A stretch of 64,000 bases of DNA, from positions 7,599,790 to 7,663,789 of the forward strand of contig NC_060899.1 of NCBI RefSeq assembly GCF_014805685.1. Reading direction: 5' to 3'. Of the stretch, positions 23,131-37,460 are shown piece by piece. The DNA is from Silurus meridionalis. Lineage: Eukaryota; Chordata; Actinopteri; Siluriformes; Siluridae. The translations under genes were made by a program, and so were the position numbers. Under the pieces are notes generated by a model. The model was not told the origin of the DNA. It worked only from the letters and a program-made list of their open reading frames with translations, and did no database searches. The first letter of the stretch is position 1; every line of letters starts with the position of its first letter.

Positions 23131-23965
23131 CTATTTAAATAATCAACGATATTTTAATATTCAAAACCATTGTTCTGTAATGTGCCTATAAACACAAAAA
23201 CCAAAAACAAATAGCGATGCAGGCTTATCTCAGTAATGCATCTACGTATGATCACGAAACTTGAAAATTATCTTTAGGACCACACCCTGAACGTACCCAA
23301 GAGATTTTGTAACTGTGCCACTTCCTTGCTAAGAGCTGTACATCGTTTTTATCATACCATTTGAAACTTTTTACTAAGTTTTTTCCCCGATAATTTTCTG
23401 GAATATACTTACATGAACACACACCATCTGGCATTCTGTAGTATTGACAAATTTACTTTTGAATTTTGTCAAAAACCTTTGCACTGCTTCTTATACAAAT
23501 TATGGCCAATCAACAAAGTCTGGCCTAAATCATCCAACCTGGACATCCAACAGATTTCTTGCCTGTGCCATCTACTGTCATCCTGTTACTCCAGCTTCAA
23601 CCTTTGTCCAATCTTTAGCAGATTTTGCTTACATCATCTTGACAACTTGCAGCCCATTTGTTCATCGAGATAAACAAACCAGAGAATTCCATCACTGCCT
23701 GAGAGTAAAACAACATGAATACCTGTTATATCTTCTTGTGATTATTTAGGAAAAAGTTTTAGCTTTGAGTGTAAGGCATATAATAATAATTATTATGTAA
23801 CAAAATAATAATAATTGTTGTTATTATTAATATTATTATAAGTAGCAAGAGTAAAAGTAGTAGAACTTTCATCTTTGGTAGCTGCTTTATTTTAGACAGG
23901 GTTGTGTTGTCCTGCAGTCCTTTGTTTATATGTGCTAAATAGAGTTTAATCCATTCACAGAACAG

Positions 23966-25106
23966 GCATAACATTATGACATTATCACATTATGACCGGT
24001 GAGTGAACAGCATTGATTATCCCTCCATCATGGCACCTGTTGATGGGTGGGATATATTAGGCAACAAGTGAACATATTGATGTGAGCAAGTTGATAGTAG
24101 AAGGAAAAATGGGCAAGCGTAATAATATAACTGAGTTTCCTAAGGACCAGATTGTGATGGCTAGACGACTGGGTCAGAGGATCTCAGAAACTGCAGCTCT
24201 TGTAAGGTGTTCCTGGTCTGCAGTGGTCAGTATCTATTAAAAGTGGTCCAAGGAAGGTACAGTGGTGAACCACGACAGGGTCATGGGTGGCCAATGCTCA
24301 ATGATGCGTGTGGGAAAGGCTGGCCTGTGTGGTCAGATCTAATTAGTGCTGAAGGAAGTAAACAAACCATGTAGTTGAGTTGAAGTAGAGACCCACCAGG
24401 TAAAATATTACTCCAGTAAAAGTGCTCCCTTTAAACTTTTACTTGAGTAAATGTACAAAAGCAAATGACTTCAGTTGTACTCAAGTATCCAAAGTACTAT
24501 GATTTATTATGGCTATAATGGCCTATTATCATTTTGGTCACAAGACTCTTTTCTTAGTCAACTCAGTTTATATAAAAAGATTCTTACTCTTAGCACACCA
24601 ATCTATTAATAGAATGATACTATTTAATCAAATACTGATTCATATATATTAAAATGACCATTAGCTCAAAAAACTCTATTACGCTAATACGGCCACAGAT
24701 GTTGTGGCAAGTTTGAGTCAGGAGTTTTTTCCATCATTTATTCCTCTCAAAATGTTCTGCTTGCTGTATGTTGGTGTAAGTAGATGCTACCAAGCGCCAA
24801 TCAAAGCAATTTTAAAACAGGGCACGCTTTTCCCTGATTGGTGGTTTGCTGCATGTTTGACCAAGTAAGTTTTTATCCACTTAAATATAAAGGAATGACT
24901 GATTTAGCAAAATGCATTTGAGTAAAAAGTAAGATATTTCACTTTGAAACGTAGTGAAGGTAAAGTAAAAGTCTCCACGAAAGGAAATACTTCAGTAAAG
25001 TCAGGACTGTTTTGGCAGCAAAAGGGGGATTAACATATTTTTAGGTAGGTGGTCATAATATTATGCTTGATTGGTGGCCATAATAATATGCCTGGTCGGT
25101 GTACAT
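23966..25106 (+). mobile_element. Decayed Tc1-like element E with an hAT-like insertion
   Basis: The left end reads GGCATAACATTATGAC and the right end TATTATGCTTGATTGG and then ATAATATGCCTGGTCGGTGT, inverted versions of the same terminal motif. N-terminal transposase words are visible ([20 protein letters not shown] at about 24111-24170), then the frame decays. From about 24367 to 25010 it is interrupted by a repeat with ACTTGAGTA motifs resembling teleost hAT-derived elements. A related copy in opposite orientation is at 39118-39612. Confidence 0.7.
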
Positions 25107-25255
25107 CTTGAAGATATTTCAATTCAGTTCAGATTTTATTTGTTAAGCACTTTTAATGATGGACATTGTCGAAGCAGCTTCACAGAAATAAATAATTAGC
25201 AAATATACATTTTTAATTTTTGAAATTTATGAATTAGTCTCTAAGTATAAATATA

Positions 25256-25256
<1 letters not shown>

Positions 25257-25304
<48 letters not shown>
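25257..25304. repeat. (TA)n array at the left end of a Tc1-like element
   Basis: The array abuts the truncated left end of the outer Tc1-like element at about 25305. TA is the target dinucleotide of Tc1/mariner elements. Confidence 0.9.
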
Positions 25305-25309
<5 letters not shown>

Positions 25310-25449
25310 ATCACAATATATGATTTTTAAACTATTTATTTGTATGATACAGCTGCAAATAAGTATTTGAACACCTGTCTATCAGCTAGAATTCTGACCC
25401 TCAAAGACCTGTTAGTCTGCCTTTAAAATGTCCACCTCCACTACATTTA

Positions 25450-27066
<1,617 letters not shown>

Positions 27067-27159
27067 TATTATCCTAAATTAGATGCATCTGTTTGAGGTC
27101 ATTAGCTGCATAAAGACACCTGTCCACCCCATACAATCAGTAAGAATTCAACTACTAAC

Positions 27160-28177
27160 ATGGCCAAGACCAAAGAGCTGTCCAAAGACACTAGAGACAA
27201 AACTGTACACCTTCACAAGGCTGGAAAGGTCTACGGGGAAATTGCCAAGCAGCTTGGTGAAAAAAGGTCCACTGTTGGAGTAATCATTAGAAAATGGAAG
27301 AAGCTAAACATGACTGTCAGTCTCCCTCGGACTGGGGCTCCATGCAAGATTTTACCTTTTGGGGTCTCAATGATCCTAAGGAAGGTGAGAAATCAGCCCA
27401 GAACTACACGGGAGGAGCTGGTCAATGACCTGAAAAGAGCTGGGAGCACCGTTTCCAAGGTTACTGTTGGTAATACACTAAGACGTCATGGTTTAAAATC
27501 ATCCATGTCACGGAAGGTTCCCCTGCTTAAACCAGCACATGTCCAGGCACGTCTTAAGTTTGCCAATGACCATTTGGATGATGGATGAGTCATGGGAGAA
27601 AGTCATGTGGTCAGATGAGACCAAAATAGAACTTTTGGGTCATAATTCCACTAAACGTGTTTGGAGGAAGAAGAATGATGAGTACCATCCCAAGAACACC
27701 ATCCCTACTGTGAAGCATGGGGGGGTAGCATCATGCTTTGGGGTGTTTTTCTGCACATGGGACAGGGCGACTTCACTGTATTAAGGAGAGGATGACCGGG
27801 CCATGTATTGCGAGATTTTGGGGAACAACCTCCTTCCCTCAGTTAGAGTATCGAAGATGGGTCGAGGCTGGGTCTTCCAACATGACAATGACCCGAAGCA
27901 CACAGCCAAGATAACCAAGGAGTAGCTCTGTAAGAAGCATATCAAGGTTCTGGCATGGCCTAGCCAGTCTCCAGACCTAAACCCAATAGAGAATCTTTGG
28001 AGGGAGCTCAAACTCCGTGTTTCTCAGCGACAGGACAGAAACCTGACTGATCTAAAGAAGATCTGTGTGGAGGAGTGGGCCAAAATCCCCCCTGCAGTGT
28101 GTGCAAACCTGGTGAAAAACTACAGGAAACGTTTGACATCTGTAATTTCAAACAAAGGCTACTGTACCAAATATTAA
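27160..28177 (+). pseudogene. Tc1-like transposase of the outer element, broken
   Basis: The reading frame opens with [20 protein letters not shown] and stays open to 27588. It is disrupted by a small deletion before ESWEKVMWSDETKIELLGHN (27595-27650), by a frame change after KHGG near 27725, and by a TAG codon near 27924. The end reads [18 protein letters not shown]. Catalytic words ([29 protein letters not shown]) survive in different frames. Confidence 0.9.
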
Positions 28178-28389
28178 CGTTGACTTTCTCGGGTGTTCAA
28201 ATACTTATTTGCAGCTGTATCATACAAATAAATAGTTAAAAAATCATACATAGTGATTTCTGAATTTTTTTTTTAGATTATGTCTCTCACAGTGGACATG
28301 CACCTACGGTGAAAATTTCAGACCCCTTCATGATTTCTAAGTGGGAGAACTTGCAAAATAGCAGGGTGTTCAAATACTTATTTTCCTCA

Positions 28390-28393
<4 letters not shown>

Positions 28394-28468
<75 letters not shown>

Positions 28469-28470
28469 AG
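28394..28470. repeat. (TA)n array between transposon relics
   Basis: It separates the right end of the outer Tc1-like element from the fold-back element at 28479-28838. Confidence 0.9.
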
Positions 28471-28478
28471 TGAAAAAT

Positions 28479-28560
28479 GTTCAGACACTGTTATGTGTTA
28501 TGAAAGTTATAAGGCTACGGCATTGAAAAGAAATGTGCAAGCTAAAACAGACAAGTGCAC

Positions 28561-28645
<85 letters not shown>

Positions 28646-28671
28646 GTGCAAGCTAAAACAGACAAGTGCAC

Positions 28672-28755
<84 letters not shown>

Positions 28756-28838
28756 GTGCACTTGTCTGTTTTAGCTGCACATTCTTTTCAATGCCGTAGC
28801 CTTATAACTTTCATAACACATAACAGTGTCTGAACACT
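28479..28838. mobile_element. Fold-back element with (TA)n core and inverted arms
   Basis: The left arm (28479-28563) starts GTTCAGACACTGTTATGTGT and ends in GACAAGTGCACTAAA. The right arm (28752-28838) is its near-exact reverse complement. The core has two (TA)n arrays (about 28564-28640 and 28676-28751) separated by a 35-bp direct copy of the inner left arm (28641-28675). A further copy of CAGTGTCTGAACA lies at 28859-28871, followed by more (TA)n to about 28940. It resembles a MITE whose centre has been expanded by microsatellite growth. The family is not recognised. Confidence 0.85.
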
Positions 28839-28870
28839 GTTTATATATATATATAAAACAGTGTCTGAAC

Positions 28871-28871
<1 letters not shown>

Positions 28872-28943
<72 letters not shown>

Positions 28944-28976
28944 AATAAATAAATATAAATATATATATATATATAC
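28872..28976. repeat. (TA)n and (AAAT)n arrays
   Basis: Low-complexity sequence follows the fold-back element; no gene is present. Confidence 0.9.
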
Positions 28977-29877
28977 ACACACCTTAAATTAAACTGTTAG
29001 AGAGGTATTACTGTATATGAATTTGAGTATGGTAAAACCCATGTAATTCCACAAGGTGGCGGAATAACCCATCTTTCATAAAATAGTCACATTGATGACT
29101 TGGTATATAGACATGAAGTTTGAAAATACCACAAAACCTGGACTTCCTTGACCTGAGATTTCAACAATGCAAATGGCACACATTGATGTATTTGCTTGAC
29201 CATTTATATAATGTGTAAATGTGGTTGGGATATATACTGGGATATATACTGAAAACTGAACATTGTTTCTCTTCTGACTATATTCCACAAAATGAAACCA
29301 CCCACTGTATAAAGCCGTGTCTGTCTGCCACCTCTACACTGAGAGTAAACAATAAGAGCAAACAGAGAAGTAGAATTTTACAATCGTATCAGAGAAACAC
29401 TGTAGGTGTGTATATGCACTGTGCTATGTCCTTCGTCTACATGTGTCAATGACAAAAGAGAGACCTTATTCCACCTCTCTTTCACCTGTGGCTCTGCATA
29501 GTCCTGCCTGTCTGGCCACACAATGGATTCTTTTCAAAAAAATGTTTTTCACACTTTCTCTGTTTCTGTTCTATGCTTTTGATCTGCAAGATACTCAAGA
29601 ATGTGAACATATGCTTTACACAGTGGTGTGTTGTATGACCTTTTTGGCAAATAGTATAATTTCTAATTAACTTTAGACTGCTTTAAAAATCCAATTAAAT
29701 GCACAATGTTTTTTATGGAGGGTAGAGAAGGCTTGTTTTATAGAGGCAGAGTCCTGGTTTGAGCTTGAGTTACTGTCTGTGTGGGGTTTTGCATGTTCTA
29801 TCTGAGCGGGTTGTCTAGATTTTCTGTTTTCCTTTCACCTCCTTAATCAGTGCTCTATCTATCTATATCTATATATC

Positions 29878-29879
<2 letters not shown>

Positions 29880-29939
<60 letters not shown>
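29880..29939. repeat. (GATA)15 tetranucleotide array
   Basis: Fifteen perfect GATA units occur. They are preceded by short TATC units near 29855-29878, which are the reverse complement, so the junction can fold back on itself. Confidence 0.97.
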
Positions 29940-29942
<3 letters not shown>

Positions 29943-31924
29943 CATCATTATATCAGCCTAGGGCAAAAAAAGTATAGTCAAATGATTCTGAAACCTAAAA
30001 ACCTGTTTACTGTATTTATCTTAAAGCTGTCTTTTCATAAGCAAAAGTGTCTTTTACGAAAGCGGGCATATCCACCATGAGCACAGCAGTAATGAATGAT
30101 GGGAACATTAACCGAAGCTCCTGACATGTATCTGCATGATTTTATTCATTGCGCTGATGCCACATGTTTTACTAACTGGATATACTGCACGATTGTGCAG
30201 GTGTGCAGGTGATCCTACAGAGGATATATATATATAATATTACAAAGGTCTTAATTTAGAGGCCGCATTTAATAAATATAAAATATTGCATTTGTATAAT
30301 ATTGTTTAAAAATCACATTTTTTCTTTTTAAAAAAATTTAAAATTTTAATTCAAGAGGATGAATAAAACAAGTTAGAAAACACAATCACTTCTGCCAAGC
30401 TGGTCTTTCTGGATTTGACTTCATAACACACATATCCAGACATTCATCCAAAATATATTTCCAACTAGTAATCCTTCTGAGTCTTGTTAAATTTTAAGGA
30501 ACGCTCACAGTAAGAAAGAACAGCTCTAGATAACAGGAGAGAAAACTGAAGTGGAGGTTATACAAACAAAAGACTCCACAGGTTTAATCTATAATAATGG
30601 TAATTCAGTATAAAAATGATGCGTTTTTAAGGCAAAAAAGAGATGGCTTACTGCGACGAGGCCACTGATATATGATGCACGGGTCATACACATGTACATA
30701 TGTATTGTTGGAGGGATCTTATAGAAGAACCTGGATTCCATAAGATCCCCCCAACTTTATAAGCAATGTCGAGATAAGACATCAAAGAGTGAGGCAGATT
30801 TACAAGACACAGTGAAGCTGCTTTAAAAAATACTGCTCTGTAAATGTTTATGCAACTAAAAATGTCAGGAAGAGAAATGGGAGTGAAAAGAAAAAGAAAG
30901 AGCATGTGTGCATGGGAGGAGTGAACATGTAGTGTTCAAGTAAGCAGCATTATGTAGGTCAAAAAACAAACAAATATCAATTTCCATTATTCGCAAAGGG
31001 GAACTCAAAGTAGGTTCTAGGAAGAAAGGTTCCAACCTTAATGTTACTACATTAGCAGTTATTTACACTACAAATACCTGGTCAGTTAATTGTTAATGAA
31101 GCCCATGTTTTGAAAATATTTGTGTAAATTCTGTTCTTCATGAGTCTACAGTATTAGTTCTTAACCATCGATGAGGTGAATGGATAAAAAGAATAGGGTT
31201 TTCAGAGTGTTACTGTGTGAGCAAATTGCAAAATAATACTTTCAACAGTCAAATTTACTTTCAGTTTCAGGGGGGGGGTTGCGAAGTCAATATTAGATTA
31301 ATTTTTTGATATTTTAAGATTATTGCTATTACATACTTCCAAAAAGCTTCTAAGACTAGACAGCTCCAGAGCATGCGAAGAAGAGTCCCAGTAGATGTTT
31401 TACATCTTTACATCATTTTACACTGACACATGGAGCGAGACAAAGATCTTACCATTAAGTTTGTTTACTCTCTAGGGCATATAATATGTTCTGTGTAAAA
31501 TGTTAATTTGAATTTGAATGTGTTTGGTGGATACCAGTGCAGTTTGTGAATTTTTTAGAAGAGTATAATCACTATCATCATAAGAACATTCAAAATCTGA
31601 TTCCAATTTTGTTTTATTTAATATTTATAGTAGGCTGGGAGATTATTAATAAGAATGCTTTATATGGAAGATGTCAGGCCTTTTGCAGAAGTACGGCTGC
31701 TATTGTCGTTTCGCTTTTTTAGATTTATTCTAAACCAAATATAAGATTATTAAACCTCCTCCTACTAATTAGTTTTATTTGATTGACAGGTAATTTGGAC
31801 CATTTTAACAATTTGTATTATATTATTTATTATATTATATTTTTATTTTTATTATAAAAACTTTCTTTTATTAAGAAAACTCTTGAAATTTGTCAAATCT
31901 CCAAAAAATTCCAAGTTCTTTTGA

Positions 31925-31968
31925 TTTTCTAAGATACATTAATTTTTAAATTAATGTATCTTAGAAAA
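31925..31968. repeat. Perfect 21-bp inverted repeat, 2-nt spacer
   Basis: The left arm TTTTCTAAGATACATTAATT(T) is followed after TT by its exact reverse complement. The element is 44 bp long in all, AT-rich, and of unknown origin. Confidence 0.95.
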
Positions 31969-32059
31969 GTGCAGGTGTGCTGCTAGAGGGAACACTGGGA
32001 CTTTTGATTTTTTAATAAAGGAAAAAATATTGCATGGAAACTACTAACCCACTAGCATA

Positions 32060-33015
32060 AATATGTATCCTGGTTTATTCCATCATTCAGTAAGCTCCCC
32101 ATCCTGTTTAGGATTGTGGGGGATTTGGAGTCTATCCTGGGAACACTAATAGCGAAGCAAAAATCCAAGAACCTCAACCAGGAGACAATCGATTCATGGC
32201 ACTACGCGCACACTCACACCTAATGCCGATTTAAACCATCTAATTCCTGGCTTGTTATATTGGAGGTGGGAGGAAACAGGAGAATGCAGAGGAAACCCAC
32301 ACAGGCATGAGGATAACATAAGCAGACAGTGCGCCACCTAATTCACTGGTTAGTTTGCGAGAGACATAATCTCACTTACTTACAGAACATTGCAATCAAC
32401 AGGATATTTTCATTCTGCATCCAAAATCTAAGTATTTATAAATTGAGTTCATTTAATAAAATTGACAAAATAGACAAAAAGCTGAGAGAAATGTTTCTTT
32501 ATTTTTTGTGAATTTCCAGAGCATATATTATGTATTAGACAGTTTATTTCTCTCTCATGTATGTATAAAATACTTTGAAATATAATGTCATTTATTTATG
32601 GCATTTGGCAGGCACCCTTATACAGAACAACTTACAATTATCGTATTTATACAAAAAAAGAGCAGCTGAGGGTTCAGAGCTCTAGCTGCTGGGATTTTAA
32701 CTCAAAACTTTCTGATGAGAAGGCCGACATCTTAACTACTGGGCTACCACTTCTCACTGCGTTCTTTTCTATTGCTTTCTGCAGTTAAAAGGTGATCCCC
32801 TTGTTCAATTCAATTTAATTCTGCTCTATTTGTATAGCACCTTTAACAATAGACATTGTCCAAAAGTAGCTTTACTGAATTAAATATAATTTAAATATAA
32901 GTTTATCTCTAATTAGTGAACCAGCGGCGACAGTGGCAAGAAAAAAAAAAGGAAGAACCGAAGTCAAAAGGGAAGTCATCCTCATCTGGTTGGCACCAAA
33001 TGTCCCTTCAATATA
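32060..33015. repeat. Cluster of three common teleost dispersed repeats
   Basis: Three relics lie in tandem. At about 32080-32340 one carries GGAGGTGGGAGGAAACAGGA and GAGGAAACCCACAC. At about 32585-32750 one begins ATTTATTTATGGCATTTGGC and ends in GGGCTACCACTTCT. At about 32805-33015 one carries TTTGTATAGCACCTTTAACA and a CATCCTCATCTGG word. All three are sequence types I associate with widely dispersed fish repeats (SINE-like or DNA-element-derived). A small related piece of the second is at 56725-56756. Confidence 0.6.
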
Positions 33016-33427
33016 GTTCCCTTATTGTTGAATTGTGCTCAAATACAGGGTTGTTAAATGCAGAACTGTCTTTTTTTTAGAATTGTAGTTTGCATGAACA
33101 ATTCTGCTGGCATTATGAGGGAGGCATAAGCATAGAGATGCCTAAAAAGCTGTTACCCATTTGGTACAGAATGTGTTATACAATTTACAGTGACCATTAT
33201 GACTTCCAAAAGCTCAGAACATCTCTTCATCCCAATCATGTTTTGGGTGACAGTCACACCATAACATTAAAAATGATTTGATAAAGTGTACAGGGTGTCA
33301 CAAGGAAAAAGTAAAACTTTTTTGGAAGCTGTAAATATATATTTAACAAACATTCTTTACACGTTTCTCTTTTTTTTGCAAACACACACAGTCTAGCGTT
33401 TTGTTATTTTTGGGGGGTTCTGGCTCA

Positions 33428-33544
33428 CAAAATATTTCATAATTTGTTTGTATTATACTTTTTTAGAAGGCCTTTTTTGTCAAAAGACTCATTAAAGGCT
33501 TTGTAATAAAAAAAGGTAATACAAACAAATTATTAAATATTTTG
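33428..33544. mobile_element. Imperfect fold-back (MITE-like) element
   Basis: Arms of about 40 bp with a few mismatches (left begins CAAAATATTTCATAATTTGT; right ends in the complement) surround a loop of about 37 bp. It is AT-rich and the family is unknown. Confidence 0.6.
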
Positions 33545-35943
33545 CAAGAAGTTTTGCATAAAAAAATTACACTTTTTCTCAGTAAGGATACTTTGGCAAC
33601 TCTAGATTTTAAGTTTTACATAAATCAAGTTCTTTCTCAGGCACTAGAGGGTGCTGTAGAGTTCACCTTCAAATGGCACCTGTGGTCACTTACCAGGGAA
33701 AAAAAACTGTACAATTCAAATTACATCATGTGTTGTTTTTATTATCCAGGCACCAACACCGCTCCAGAGCTCAAATCCAAGCTCTCCAGATTTCAATGTT
33801 TGGTAAAGAAGTTAGACACAATGATAATTTTCCTTTAGATGTGCCTCTGATGTGGCTTGAGGGAGTCAAGGAATGTTAGCGGTTTATAAAGTAAAGCACT
33901 TATGGCTATCTGGGTTCTGTTTTTTGTATGTAGATGACTGAATGCACCTGACTGATCGAGTGAACACAGCCAGAAACACGCAGGCAGTCCAAGCCCACAC
34001 ACAGGCTGAGCTAACAAAGGAATGACAAACTTGCTGCATATCAAGTAATAGAAATGGAGGCACCGCTTCTTTTTATATAGTCTTGATTGTAATCTGACAT
34101 TAAAACACAATTTCTAACTCAAAAAACACATAGCATATATCATTGAAGGTATATTTAAAAAGTAATCCAATAATCTTTTTTTTTTTTATGTTCCCTTGCT
34201 TGTGTTTCAAATCATTTAGAGAAAGTAAGAAGAAACTGTGAGTGATCATGATTAGACTGAATTGATTTCTTTTGTTTGCTCTATAGTCTAAGTGGTGCAG
34301 ACTGTACCTAGGATTTTTATGTGAAAATGTGTGTGGGTGGAAAGAATGTTTGCCCAGCTTGTGATACAGTGGTACCCTAACATCTGTCTACACCATGCTG
34401 AAGTGGCTGGTGCTCTTGCCAGCTACACCCTGTAGACAAACACTGATCTGCTCAGGTGTATATACAGAATATCGCAGGTGGATACAATTTTCAGTGTCTC
34501 GCTCACTCTCTCTCACAGACACATATGCAATAACCTGATTTCACGAGTAATATATCATTATTATATCAATTTAACTGACTGAGAGCGAGGTGTTTGGATT
34601 TCTTTATTAATGTCATTTATGTGGAATAGTCATTTTTCTTTACTAGTCCAAAAGAAAAGTAAAAATTGCTTGTAAATTTAAGCATGGTGCAATCCAGTAA
34701 GCCTAACAAACTCTGATTTAAAAAAAAAAACCTAATGACAAGAAATTTTATAAAATCTGAGAAACACTGGTAAATTAATTAAAACATTTAATACTAATTT
34801 ATACTAGAAATACTAGCAAACTAGCATTTCTTCTTCATATTTAAAGCATTTGAATGGCTGACCACATAATAAATACAAAAATAAGAATCTTTTTAGACAG
34901 TCTGGTAAGATCATGTTTTAATGAAGCAACTTTATAGCAAAGTATATGAGTTCATTTATAATGAAGTTCAAAACTCACTGTACATAAGTAGACTTTTCTT
35001 TGCTATACTATTTCTTACATTTTTGAACCAGGCTTGATACTTCATTTTTAATCTATTTGGTGACATGTTCAATATTTCTTTTTTTTTATCATTGCACACC
35101 GTTTTCAGCCCTTCAACCTGTTTCTTGTCATTGTGTGGCTTTTTTAACCTACTACTGGTGTATCATTTCTTGGCTATCACTCACCACAGACGTAGGCTAA
35201 TTTATAAAGCTAACAACGAGCTAGGCAGAGGGCAACAAGAAGTATAGCTAACGTGGATGAGCCAGCGATGTTAACATGACTGAGGACAGAGACATTCCTT
35301 ATCATCATCATCATATTTTCTCTGCTTGTGTTCTACATCGTGGTTGTTTAGCCTGGAAAACATTCATTAGTTAACAAAATGTACAATTCTTTTATATTAA
35401 CATAGTAATATGATGTGATGTCCAGTTACCAGCATGACACTAAAACAGGTAGTAGTAATGGCTACTTTTTAATAAACTACATGTCAGAGCCCGAATTTCT
35501 TCACCTCAACTTGAGATAAAAAGTGTAGTCAGTAATTCAACTTCTACCGGAGCCTTTTAAAACATGAGTGTCTGTACTTCTACTTGAGTGAACGATGTGT
35601 GTACTGAAACCTCTGAAATTATGTAATGCCAACTAACGCCAGTGTAGCTAATAATTTTAACAAGCTACCACTAGTATCATTGACTAGCTAAAAAAAACTC
35701 ATAAGACCCAATTACAAAGCAAAACAGGACGGTAAAGAGAGTCCATCAATCACAGCATTAAATATACACAAGCCTAATTTCCCTGATATAAACTAACCTA
35801 TATTCATGCTATTATTTTAAACAGGACCACAAATGTCCACTTCTACTCAGGTAACTTCTGTATATGAATTATTTGGTATCCACTTCAGCAATATATCATA
35901 GTCTTACCTTGGTATTCAGCTACTTATGAGCAAATATAATCTT

Positions 35944-35964
35944 CCCTAACCCTAACCCTAACCC
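35944..35964. repeat. Interstitial (CCCTAA)3.5 run
   Basis: Exact telomere-type units lie in otherwise unique sequence. Confidence 0.85.
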
Positions 35965-37099
35965 AATCTCTACCTGCCCTCCAAAGCATAACCAAGACAC
36001 TGTTTTTTCCCTTCAATTTGTCACCCATGTGTATACAGATAAGCATGACCTGTAAACAAAGAAAGTAAAAAAAGAAAAAAAAATGGGAAGGGGATGGGTG
36101 GTACAAATAATAAAGACATTTTCAGTAACACAAAATTCATTTTCTGTAGCACTGGAAATGAATCAAAGGGAAAACTTGACACGGTCTCAAAGAAATCAAT
36201 GGAGGGCCTGGTTTTGAAGGAAAGGACACAGGAAGACTGGTGGCATGAGGAGGAAATTTAGCAAAAACAAATCTTAAAAAAAAAAAAAAAAAAAAAGAAA
36301 AAAAAACGTAAAAAAGGCACAAAATAAATGATGATACTGATGCGCATGGCATGAGCTGGCTCACACATCACCACTTCACTGTAGAAGCTGCACCAGGATT
36401 TTTTACATTATGTGTTTTGAAAGTCATACCTTTGGACACTAGCGCTGCTCCATTTTGTCTGTATTGTAGTGAAAGACGGCAAAAATAGAGCAGTTTGATG
36501 GCGGGGGAGAAGGAAGCTGAAGAGAATCACTCTGGACTTAGTTTCTCAGTCTCCACCAATCCCCAGAAATAACCTATAAACACATAAATTACTCTACAAT
36601 ATAAATGAGAACTAGCAAGAGGCTGTGTGTGCATTATCATTGGCTTAATAGAGACAGAGAGTTGGGTTGATGAGCTGAGCAAGAGAGGAGAGGGGTCTCT
36701 GTCAATGCAGTAGATGAAGTGGGTGGGTGAAGGGTTTGTAGAGGGTACTGTTTGACATTTGACCCTGAACCGCTGTAGTCTGAACTCCCTTGTATTTCCT
36801 TGTATTACTCTTGCGCACTATTGTGTGTGGACACTCCTGATTGCTACTTTAAGGACCTTACTTCAAAATCTTGCATCTTCATTCTTTTTGTATTAGATGA
36901 AGAAGCAGTCCAGATTGCATTTGTGTCTATATGTGTGTGTATTTACATTATTGATGAGCTGATCTTACTTCATGACTAGCTAGGCTTATGGGAGCAAATC
37001 ATGGCCCCATAACATAGCATTATCCTACTGCACAGCATACCCCAGACACACACGCACACCCATCAGTGAAAACTCATAAGACTTAATTAGCACTAAAGA

Positions 37100-37460
37100 A
37101 TGCAGTGGCCCATACCTCACACAGCTCACCCTCGTCTGGCCCCATTGGCTGTGTCAGCAGAAACATCCATCCTCGGTTCAGCCAATGGTGGATGAAGCCT
37201 GCTCATGCTTCGTCCAATAACAAGTCAATAAGCTTTGACAGGTAGAGAGATGTTTTTAGGTGTTTTTGCGCTCCTGCTGGGTTTTGAAGCAAAGCAGAAC
37301 CCTCTATGGCAAAATAAAGCAATTAGCCAATTACACCACACTAGCCTATTAGAAAGACCGCATTGGCATGTTTTCTTAGCTTCTATCCCCCAGTGATAAG
37401 CCCAGAGAAATGATGGAAGAGGCAACAGATCATGTGGCAGTGAGAGCAAAAGAGAGAGAA
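37100..37460. promoter_or_regulatory. Candidate cis-regulatory block with CCAAT motifs
   Basis: This is non-repetitive sequence with balanced composition amid repeats. It contains ATTGG at 37144-37148 and CCAAT at 37182-37186 and 37214-37218, and a TTAGCCAATTA word near 37323. There is no reading frame of note. A regulatory role is inference only. Confidence 0.2.
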
